Assembly (NCBI GenBank): GCA_015488875.1
Contig: WFMX01000188.1
Span: 1-7,087, forward strand
Direction: 5' to 3'
Source of the DNA: Campylobacterota bacterium
Lineage (GTDB): Bacteria > Campylobacterota > Campylobacteria > Campylobacterales > Sulfurovaceae
Length of the DNA stretch: 7,087 nucleotides
Shown here: piece after piece, positions 1-4,780 of the stretch
Position numbering within the stretch: position 1 is the first letter of the stretch
Layout: each line of letters begins with the position of its first letter
Translations under genes and position numbers: made by a program
The notes under the pieces: generated by a model
Seen by the model: only the letters and a program-made list of their open reading frames with translations
Databases searched by the model: none
What the model was told of the DNA's origin: nothing

Positions 1-1
1 G

Positions 2-94
2 AATTATATCAAAAAAGTGTTATGGCTATCATCACTACTTGCAATCAAATCTTTTTTCTACTATAATGTCACAAATAAAAGGAGAGAATTATGA
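2..94 (+). CDS. C-terminal end of an upstream gene, possibly a membrane protein (partial)
   Basis: Reading from base 2 the frame is open for 30 codons and stops at TGA 92-94. The residues begin NYIKKVLWLSSLLAIKSFFY and end in NKRREL: a hydrophobic stretch followed by an aromatic and basic tail, as at the cytoplasmic end of a membrane protein. Its stop overlaps the ATG of the leader peptide as ATGA, a spacing common between co-transcribed genes. From memory, leuA often lies next to pssA (phosphatidylserine synthase, a membrane enzyme) in Campylobacterota, and this tail would fit, but 30 residues cannot prove it. Frame 1 is also open, but only to base 66. The call is therefore tentative, and the 5' end lies outside the window. 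Confidence 0.4.
   Translation, partial: NYIKKVLWLSSLLAIKSFFYYNVTNKRREL
39..67 (+). promoter_or_regulatory. sigma70-type promoter for leuL-leuA
   Basis: TTGCAA at 39-44 (4 of 6 to the consensus -35) is separated by 17 bases from a perfect TATAAT at 62-67. Transcription would start near 74, only about 17 bases before the leader ATG. A T-tract at 52-57 lies in the spacer. The promoter sits inside the last codons of the upstream gene, so leuA may be read both from this site and by read-through. Confidence 0.65.
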
Positions 95-165
95 TATATA
101 CTATCAATGACAAACATAGACAATTCAACAAAGTTGCCTCTACTCTCCTACTGCTATCACTCTAA
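91..165 (+). CDS. leuL: Leucine-rich leader peptide upstream of leuA (24 aa)
   Basis: An ATG at 91 with a strong ribosome binding site (AAGGAG, 79-84, 6 bases before it) opens a 24-codon frame ending TAA at 163-165. The peptide ends STLLLLSL: codons CTC CTA CTG CTA TCA CTC, so five of the last six codons are leucine, four in a row, and three different leucine codons are used. The gene lies between a good promoter and leuA, the first committed enzyme of leucine synthesis. In enterobacterial leuL and other amino-acid leaders, ribosome stalling at such codons when the charged tRNA is scarce controls expression of the genes downstream. The sequence shows the peptide, its RBS and its position; stalling and control are inferred. 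It is too short for most gene finders. The symbol leuL is used by analogy of role, not homology. Confidence 0.75.
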   Translation: MIYTINDKHRQFNKVASTLLLLSL

Positions 166-261
166 AACACAATAAAAAAACTTTAAGTCTCCTATCATCA
201 ACAAATAGGACAATTCTAACTTTGACAAAAGTACAACAGCCACACTACAAAAGGTTACATT
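166..261 (+). promoter_or_regulatory. Leader RNA between leuL and leuA; candidate attenuator
   Basis: This untranslated 96-base spacer has pairings that could compete. TCCTAT 190-195 pairs with ATAGGA 205-210 (6 bp, 9-base loop). TAGGA 206-210 can instead pair with TCCTA 146-150, inside the leucine codons. CAAAGTT 129-135 in the leader gene can pair with AACTTTG 218-224, or (as AAAGTT) with AACTTT 179-184. ACTTT 219-223 can fold onto AAAGT 228-232. No hairpin is followed by a T-run, so a classical intrinsic terminator is not visible. The stretch is G-poor and C-richer (about 20 C against 6 G in 166-248), as Rho loading sites are, so Rho-dependent termination is an alternative. The leuA ribosome site is AAAAGG near 248-253. 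Confidence 0.45.
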
Positions 262-1821
262 ATGAGTAAAGAGACCATAAAAATATTTGACACAACACTA
301 AGAGATGGAGAGCAGAGTCCAGGTGCCTCTATGAATACAGAAGAGAAGATACAGATAGCTTCTCAATTGGAGAGACTAGGCGTAGATATCATAGAAGCTG
401 GATTTGCAGCAGCAAGTTTGGGTGATTTCGATGCTATCAGCAAGATATCGCAGAGAGTTACTAACTCCACAGTATGTTCACTAGCTAGAGCTATAGACTC
501 CGATATCAAAGCAGCAGGCGATGCTATAGCGTCTGCAAAGATGCAGAGGATACATACATTCATAGCGACAAGCCCTATACATATGGAGCATAAGCTTAAA
601 ATGTCATCAGATGAAGTGATAGCAAGAGCAGTGCGAGCAGTAGAGTATGCTAGAAGTTTCGTAGATGATGTCGAGTTCAGCTGTGAAGATGCAGGCAGAT
701 CAGAGATGAGCTTCCTCAAAGAGATCACAGATGCAGTCATAGAGGCAGGTGCTACTACCATAAATCTACCAGATACAGTAGGGTTTAGACTCCCTCAAGA
801 GATAGGTGCAATGGTCAAAGAGATGAGCCAATATACCAAAGGTCGTGCTATCATATCTGTACACAACCATAATGATTTGGGTTTGGGAGTAGCCAACTCA
901 CTAGAGAGTGTCATCAATGGTGCTAGACAGATAGAGTGTACTATCAACGGACTAGGTGAGAGAGCAGGGAATGCCGCATTAGAAGAGATAGTGATGGCTC
1001 TTAAGTTGAGATCAGATATATTTGGCGATTATGTGACCAATATCAACACAAAAGAGATATACCCTAGCAGTAGATTGATAGCCAATATCACAGGCATAGA
1101 GCCACAGCCAAACAAAGCAATAGTAGGCAAAAATGCCTTTGCACATGAGAGTGGTATACATCAAGATGGCATGTTGAAAAACAAATCTACTTATGAGATC
1201 ATCCGCCCAGAAGATATAGGATTGGATATAGAGGATACTTTGGTGCTAGGCAAACACTCAGGCAGAGCAGCATTCAAAGACAAGTTGTCAAAATTGGGCT
1301 TCACTCTTGACGATGATGAGTTAAATAGAGCATTTGAGAGATTCAAAGAGTTAGCAGATAAGAAAAAAGAGATATATGATGACGATATCCGTGCATTAGC
1401 GACAAGCCAAATGGCGAATGTGACCAAAATATTTGAACTTGTCAGTTTGCAAATCATGGATTGTAGTAATGGCGTACCGAGTTCGGCTATCACTATCAGA
1501 CACAATGACCAAGAGATCACAGATGCTGGTATAGGCGATGGCACTATGGACGCTATATTCAAGACCATAGATCGCATATCAGGCTATCAAGGTAGACTTA
1601 TGGAGTACAGGGTCAAGTCCGTAAGCAAAGGCAAAGATGCACTAGCCAATGTCACCGTCAAAGTTACATTTAACGAAAATCAACCAGCCATGATAGGTCA
1701 TGGACTTAGCTTAGATACTATGCTAGCATCTGCTAGAGCATATATAGGTGCATTAAATAGCTATCTTAGCATGGAGGGTATGCTAAAGCTCAGAGGTGGA
1801 GATAGCGGAGATACCATATAG
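262..1821 (+). CDS. leuA: 2-isopropylmalate synthase
   Basis: Condenses acetyl-CoA with 2-oxoisovalerate to 2-isopropylmalate, the first committed step of leucine synthesis, in the cytoplasm. At 519 residues it has the usual length of the long bacterial form. The N-terminal TIM barrel shows the signature LRDGEQ...K (13-29) with catalytic R14 and metal ligand D15, the second signature around H201-N-H203-N-D, and GLGERAGN (230-237) with metal ligand N237. HESGIHQDG (295-303) lies in the linker region. Residues of roughly 390-519 form the C-terminal leucine-binding regulatory domain with GDGTMDA (425-431), so the enzyme is probably feedback-inhibited by leucine. The ATG at 262 follows AAAAGG at a fair distance and gives the canonical N-terminus. 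Expression is likely set by the leucine-rich leader just upstream. The related citramalate and homocitrate synthases are less likely, given length and motifs. Confidence 0.96.
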   Translation: MSKETIKIFDTTLRDGEQSPGASMNTEEKIQIASQLERLGVDIIEAGFAAASLGDFDAISKISQRVTNSTVCSLARAIDSDIKAAGDAIASAKMQRIHTFIATSPIHMEHKLKMSSDEVIARAVRAVEYARSFVDDVEFSCEDAGRSEMSFLKEITDAVIEAGATTINLPDTVGFRLPQEIGAMVKEMSQYTKGRAIISVHNHNDLGLGVANSLESVINGARQIECTINGLGERAGNAALEEIVMALKLRSDIFGDYVTNINTKEIYPSSRLIANITGIEPQPNKAIVGKNAFAHESGIHQDGMLKNKSTYEIIRPEDIGLDIEDTLVLGKHSGRAAFKDKLSKLGFTLDDDELNRAFERFKELADKKKEIYDDDIRALATSQMANVTKIFELVSLQIMDCSNGVPSSAITIRHNDQEITDAGIGDGTMDAIFKTIDRISGYQGRLMEYRVKSVSKGKDALANVTVKVTFNENQPAMIGHGLSLDTMLASARAYIGALNSYLSMEGMLKLRGGDSGDTI

Positions 1822-1832
1822 CAGAGTATCAT

Positions 1833-3047
1833 ATGACTATCGTAGGTGCTGGTGCATCAGGGCTGATATCTGCTATACTCTTGTCGAGAAAGGGTCATAG
1901 CGTCACGATACTAGAGCGACAAAAAAAGGCTGGCAAGAAGATACTTGCTAGTGGCAATGGCAAATGCAACATAGGCAACAGATCTCCCACCATAGCCCAC
2001 TATCACTCAGACAATCCTCCATTTGTCAAAGCTCTATTGGACAGATACGATACAGCTGATGTGATCAAACTCTTTGGCTCTTTGGGTATACATATCGCAG
2101 AGAGCAAAGATGGCAAGCTATTTCCCATGAGTCTACAAGCTAGTAGTGTAGTAGAGATACTCTTGTATGAGATAGAGATACTAGGCGTGGAGATTGTCTA
2201 CGATTGTGAACTATTGGCGATCTCTCAAGAGGACGAACTCTTCACGCTAGATACGACACAAGGACAAATGATATCTTCCCACCTACTCATAGCATCAGGT
2301 TCAGAGGCATCACCACAACTAGGTGGCAATAGAAGCGGTATAGATATAGCTTCGACCATTGGACACAATACAATACCATCTATGCCATCACTAGTACAAC
2401 TCACCACAGACGAGAAATGGGTATCGAGAGTGAGTGGTGTCAAGGTAGAGTCACTAGTCAAGCTCTATGCAAATGGCGAGTATATCACTCAGAGAGAGGG
2501 AGATATACTGTTTACTGATTATGGTATCAGTGGACTAGCCATATTAGATATCAGTCGTAGTGTCGGTGAGCATTTGGCTACATATAGCTATTGCGAACTT
2601 AGCATAGACATAGCTCCCCATATCACAAAAGAGCAATTGACACAGATATTTTTATCGTACGCAGACCCCAAGAGCGAAAAGCCTATAGATATATGGCTCA
2701 TGGGATTTGTCAACAAAAAGCTTATCTCCATCATCAAAGAACAATCAAAATGTAGAGCCAAACTCCTATCCCAACTAAACCGAAAAGAGATCAACAAACT
2801 CATCTATACTATCAAAAATCTCAAGTTATCCATATCTAACACGAGAGGTTTCAAAGGTGCAGAGGTAGCCACAGGCGGAGTGGATACAAGAGATGTAGAT
2901 CCACAAACGATGCAGTCAAAGATAGTAAAAAACTTATATTTCACAGGAGAGATACTAGACATAGATGGCGATAGAGGTGGCTTCAACTTCCACTTCGCAT
3001 GGACAAGTGCGATGAGACTAGCAGATCACTTCACAATACAAGCATAA
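1833..3047 (+). CDS. FAD-dependent oxidoreductase, HI0933/YhiN/BaiN family
   Basis: A 404-residue flavoprotein of the HI0933 family (COG2081). The N-terminal Rossmann motif GAGASG (5-10) ends its beta strand at E28, and the family motif NGKCNIGN (42-49) follows. The C-terminal family block is complete: ATGGVDTRDVDPQTMQSK (346-363), then TGEILDIDGDRGGFNFHFAW (371-390), which closes over the FAD. Length matches the family (about 390-420). Members bind FAD tightly; BaiN of gut clostridia has been linked to bile acid reduction, but the general substrate is unknown and should not be transferred here. The start is fixed: an in-frame stop at 1803-1805 leaves no other common start codon. Only 11 bases separate it from leuA and there is no good ribosome site (weak GAG at 1824), so translation is probably coupled to leuA. 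No known role in leucine synthesis. Confidence 0.9.
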   Translation: MTIVGAGASGLISAILLSRKGHSVTILERQKKAGKKILASGNGKCNIGNRSPTIAHYHSDNPPFVKALLDRYDTADVIKLFGSLGIHIAESKDGKLFPMSLQASSVVEILLYEIEILGVEIVYDCELLAISQEDELFTLDTTQGQMISSHLLIASGSEASPQLGGNRSGIDIASTIGHNTIPSMPSLVQLTTDEKWVSRVSGVKVESLVKLYANGEYITQREGDILFTDYGISGLAILDISRSVGEHLATYSYCELSIDIAPHITKEQLTQIFLSYADPKSEKPIDIWLMGFVNKKLISIIKEQSKCRAKLLSQLNRKEINKLIYTIKNLKLSISNTRGFKGAEVATGGVDTRDVDPQTMQSKIVKNLYFTGEILDIDGDRGGFNFHFAWTSAMRLADHFTIQA

Positions 3048-3069
3048 CAAATCTTCACCTATTACCCGC

Positions 3070-3112
3070 TCCACAGCTCCAGCTGTGGAATGCCTATTGG
3101 AGTCACAATAGC
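3070..3112 (+). repeat. REP-like palindromic repeat, copy 1
   Basis: It starts with a near-perfect hairpin (TCCACAGCT 3070-3078, two-base loop, AGCTGTGGA 3081-3089), then ATGCCTATTGGAG and ACAATAGC. Copy 2 on the other strand matches it through CTCCAG, TGGA, the 13-base ATGCCTATTGGAG and ACAATA. It lies 22 bases after the flavoprotein stop. No T-run follows the hairpin, so it is not an obvious terminator, though it may protect the 3' end of the leuA transcript. Confidence 0.65.
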
Positions 3113-3151
3113 AAAAAAATATCCTTTAACAAGAAGATGCTATACTTAAAA

Positions 3152-3205
3152 ATGGCACGAAGTAGATATAAAGTATATGAACTAACACATCCACATTTTG
3201 GCTAG
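3152..3205 (+). pseudogene. N-terminal fragment of a RAYT / IS200-like transposase
   Basis: ATG at 3152 opens 17 codons, MARSRYKVYELTHPHFG, then TAG. The M-[AS]-R-S-R-Y-K-x-Y-E-x-x-x-P-x-F start is what I recall from one branch of REP-associated (IS200-like) tyrosine transposases, which normally continue into a catalytic HUH core of about 150-200 more residues. Nothing of the core remains. Just after the stop, in another frame, the codons read FWLVLENRRLV and stop at TGA 3228-3230; this may be the original C-terminus joined by an internal deletion, but that is speculative. A TATACT at 3141-3146 could be an old promoter. The match rests on 16 residues from memory, so it is moderate. Confidence 0.5.
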
Positions 3206-3234
3206 TGTTGGAGAATAGAAGATTGGTATGAACT

Positions 3235-3260
3235 GGAAACAAAGCGCCTGCTTCGTTGCC
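3235..3260. repeat. Imperfect hairpin inside the REP/RAYT remnant
   Basis: GGAAACAAAGC (3235-3245) faces GCTTCGTTGCC (3250-3260) around a 4-base loop: 9 of 11 positions pair. It lies directly downstream of the transposase fragment, where the 3' subterminal hairpin of such elements would be. Confidence 0.5.
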
Positions 3261-3267
3261 CAATATC

Positions 3268-3303
3268 GGAGTTACAATAGCTCTGTTTTGTTATTGTTTC
3301 TCC
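3268..3303. repeat. Second imperfect hairpin, overlapping REP copy 2
   Basis: GGAGTTACAATAGC (3268-3281) folds onto GTTATTGTTTCTCC (3290-3303) with an 8-base loop; 12 of 14 positions pair, counting one G-T. Its left arm, GGAG-T-TACAATAGC, is a direct repeat of 3099-3112 (GGAGTCACAATAGC, one difference), so the element contains three copies of this short module in mixed orientation. Confidence 0.55.
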
Positions 3304-3330
3304 AATAGGCATCTCCATACTGGAGTTTGG
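3290..3330 (-). repeat. REP-like palindromic repeat, copy 2 (inverted)
   Basis: Read on the minus strand this gives CCAAACTCCAGTATGGAG followed by ATGCCTATTGGAG and ACAATAAC, aligning with copy 1 over about 40 bases with a few changes and small gaps. The core CTCCA-TAC-TGGAG (3313-3325) is a 5-bp hairpin, so the palindrome is kept although the bases of the outer stem differ. Confidence 0.6.
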
Positions 3331-3400
3331 GGACGAGTTAACGCAACAACTCTTATCCTCTACTGATGAAGCCTAGGAATATTGCTAGAGCTGATGTCTT

Positions 3401-3451
3401 AAAAAATGGGCATCCTAAAAAGAAGTGATTTGGGCTTATTTTAGTGCCATT
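3401..3451 (-). terminator. Possible terminator for the rubredoxin-cytochrome genes
   Basis: On the minus strand AATGGCACTAAAA (3451-3439) can pair with TTTTAGGATGCCCATT (3420-3405), with bulges, and a T-run follows at 3406-3401. It lies 34 bases beyond the cytochrome stop. The stem is AT-rich and bulged, so the call is weak. Apart from this, 3331-3484 holds nothing I recognise. Confidence 0.3.
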
Positions 3452-3484
3452 CACGGCAGGAGTAGAGAGTCCTGAAGTTAGCTA

Positions 3485-4399
3485 TCAATTCCATCTCCAC
3501 AAAGTCACAATGAAAGTGATCAGCACAACAATAGTCAAATTCATATAACTCATAAAGAAAAATACCTTCACATGAGCTGGATTCTCCTCTTTTGTCTCAG
3601 TCGCTAGAAGCTCTCCGACAAGTGGCATAGCAAAGATCTTCTCCTCTGTGTGAGGTGCTTGAGATATCATCTGTGTGAGGTCTTCACCTGCACTTACTTT
3701 TTTCATATGTCCACCATTTTTCCATCTCTTGGACTGGCTCACATCATAGATTTTGTCTTTATATCCTATATATGCAGGTGCGCCATCTTTGCCATTGTAG
3801 TCTGCTAATTCACCTAGAGACATATCCCTATAGTCAAGATCCAAGATCTTTTTGTCAGGGTTTTTCAGTTTGGGTGCGATGAATAGTATGACATACGCAG
3901 CACTCAAGACCATTATCAAAAAGAGTGATATTTTGATCGTCAGCAATATCCCAAATGTTGAAGTATAAAAGATATCCCATGAGTCTACCTTTGACAGGGT
4001 CAGATATATACCACTAATAGCCATAATTATCATGGATATCAATCCAACTTTCATCTCCGCTGGCGGTAAACCTTTTGAAGCGTATTTGGGCTTCAACACA
4101 ATGTGAACATACAAAATCGTGCCAAACCAAAAGATAGCTGTGAAAATATGCAAAAAGAGTATAAGCAATTTCATATAAGATTTGGAATACTCTTTTTGCT
4201 GAGGATTTGAACTTTTTAGACTAAGCTTGTAGCCTTTGCCCATCTCACGAAGTTCACCACCGCCTGCTGGGTCAACATGGCATGATACACAACTCAGCGA
4301 AGTCTCTTGTGCATACTGAGGAGTTGCGTACAATGCTGTAGTCAAACCTAGTAGCAAAAATAGAATGAAATGTTTCAATAGTGTCACTCTACTACTCAT
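3485..4399 (-). CDS. Membrane cytochrome: heme c site, CopD-like helices and cytochrome b5-like domain
   Basis: A 304-residue protein in three modules. Residues 1-25 look like a signal peptide. A short periplasmic segment carries one heme c site, C37-V-S-C40-H41, followed by DPAGGGELREMGKGY, a run often seen after such sites. Helices at about 77-101, 117-135 and 148-176 resemble CopD-like or small cytochrome membrane domains, with H84 and H99 in the first as possible heme ligands. Residues 191-265 resemble a bacterial cytochrome b5-like domain (LADYNGKDGAPAYIGYKDKI, then YDVS, W226, GGH231, G-x-DLT, APH250), where H231 and H250 may bind heme. A last helix spans about 278-298. With a cleaved signal peptide and three helices the b5 domain would face the cytoplasm. 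Its start overlaps the rubredoxin gene by 8 bases (ATGAGTAG), so translation is coupled. Function is inferred as electron transfer across the membrane; partners are unproven. Confidence 0.8.
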   Translation of the reverse strand: MSSRVTLLKHFILFLLLGLTTALYATPQYAQETSLSCVSCHVDPAGGGELREMGKGYKLSLKSSNPQQKEYSKSYMKLLILFLHIFTAIFWFGTILYVHIVLKPKYASKGLPPAEMKVGLISMIIMAISGIYLTLSKVDSWDIFYTSTFGILLTIKISLFLIMVLSAAYVILFIAPKLKNPDKKILDLDYRDMSLGELADYNGKDGAPAYIGYKDKIYDVSQSKRWKNGGHMKKVSAGEDLTQMISQAPHTEEKIFAMPLVGELLATETKEENPAHVKVFFFMSYMNLTIVVLITFIVTLWRWN

Positions 4400-4559
4400 C
4401 TAAAGGTTCAAAATCTTCTTTTCCTACACCACAATCAGGACAACCCCAATCATCTGGCAAGTCAGCAAAAGCTGTACCTGCTACGATACCATTCTCTACA
4501 TCTCCAACCTCTGGGTCGTATATCCAGTCACATACTGTACATATATATTTTTGTGCCAT
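4392..4559 (-). CDS. Rubredoxin
   Basis: A 55-residue protein with the rubredoxin iron site: C7-T-V-C10 near the start (YICTVCDWIYDPEVGD) and C40-P-D-C43-G near the end (LPDDWGCPDCGVGKEDFEPL). All four cysteines, the aromatic residues and the usual 52-55 residue length are present, so it should be an active one-electron FeS4 carrier in the cytoplasm. AAAAGGA at 4566-4572 is a good ribosome site 6 bases before the ATG. It is the first gene of a two-gene minus-strand unit and shares its last 8 bases with the start of the membrane cytochrome, which makes that protein its most likely partner. In other bacteria rubredoxins feed oxygen- or peroxide-reducing enzymes or alkane hydroxylases; none of these is in the window. 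Confidence 0.95.
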   Translation of the reverse strand: MAQKYICTVCDWIYDPEVGDVENGIVAGTAFADLPDDWGCPDCGVGKEDFEPLDE

Positions 4560-4587
4560 AATATATCCTTTTAAATTCGTGTAAACA

Positions 4588-4593
4588 ATTATA
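4588..4593 (-). promoter_or_regulatory. Extended -10 promoter of the rubredoxin operon
   Basis: On the minus strand TGGTATAAT gives a perfect TATAAT (4593-4588) with an extended -10 TG. The -35 region is only ATCAAA (4616-4611, 17-base spacer), embedded in AT-rich repeats (TTGATAAA at 4603-4610 and 4612-4619 on the plus strand). A good -10 with no clear -35 and periodic AT tracts is typical of Campylobacterota sigma70 promoters. The start would be near 4581, about 20 bases before the ATG. Confidence 0.6.
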
Positions 4594-4687
4594 CCAAGAT
4601 AATTGATAAATTTGATAAATTTTTTGACTAAAGTTTTGACATCAATTCAACATTTATTAAATTAGATTGCAGTATCATTTTTTTAGA

Positions 4688-4715
4688 TGGCAATTAGAAA
4701 CTCTATCAATATACT
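4688..4715 (+). promoter_or_regulatory. Possible promoter of the exported coiled-coil protein
   Basis: TATACT (4710-4715) is a good -10 with a poor -35 candidate TGGCAA (4688-4693), 16-base spacer. A perfect TTGACA stands at 4636-4641 but has no good -10 at the proper distance. The stretch 4560-4780 is thus a divergent promoter region with no gene that I can support. Confidence 0.35.
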
Positions 4716-4769
4716 GACTAAGATAAGTTTGGATCCTATGAGACAGAGTTGTTTTGTTACGACATTATA

Positions 4770-4775
4770 AAGGAG
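4770..4775 (+). promoter_or_regulatory. Ribosome binding site fixing the start at 4781
   Basis: AAGGAG ends 5 bases before ATG 4781. An in-frame TTG at 4754 would add nine residues (MLRHYKGVE) and lie upstream of this site, spoiling the signal peptide; the ATG is therefore preferred. Confidence 0.85.
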
Positions 4776-4780
4776 TAGAG

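Larger units (their letters stand above)
3070..3330. mobile_element. Decayed REP/RAYT-type element (nonautonomous)
   Basis: Two copies of a palindromic repeat face each other at 3070-3112 and 3290-3330 and enclose the first codons of a transposase-like gene (3152-3205) plus further hairpins. This is the usual layout of a REP-associated tyrosine transposase with its flanking REP palindromes, here with nearly the whole transposase lost. The 13-base arms ATGCCTATTGGAG (3090-3102) and CTCCAATAGGCAT (3300-3312) are perfect complements. Such remnants are not mobile by themselves but can be moved by an intact RAYT elsewhere in the genome. The outer limits are approximate. Confidence 0.55.

Noticed and set aside
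3070..3089. Hairpin after the flavoprotein as an intrinsic terminator
   Set aside because: The 9-bp stem is followed by ATGCCTATTGG, not a T-run, and it belongs to the REP repeat pair.
2999..3205. 68-codon plus-strand frame starting inside the end of the flavoprotein gene
   Set aside because: Its first part is the flavoprotein read in another frame and the REP palindrome. Only the last 17 codons (from 3152) resemble a protein, and these are given as a transposase fragment.
3048..3484. tRNA or CRISPR in the gene-free stretch
   Set aside because: No cloverleaf or T-loop motif and no regularly spaced direct repeats; the repeats present are inverted and irregularly spaced.
4381..4584. 67-codon plus-strand frame opposite the rubredoxin gene
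   Set aside because: It is the complement of a rubredoxin with all four cysteines and a good ribosome site; no independent support.
4687..4770. 27-codon frame (MAIRNSINILTKISL...) just before the 611-residue protein
   Set aside because: No ribosome site, no biased codon run, and it overlaps the likely promoter. Its stop at the downstream ribosome site is curious but not enough.
4754..4780. TTG start at 4754 for the large exported protein
   Set aside because: It lies before the AAGGAG at 4770-4775 and would put nine residues in front of a normal signal peptide; ATG 4781 is far better.
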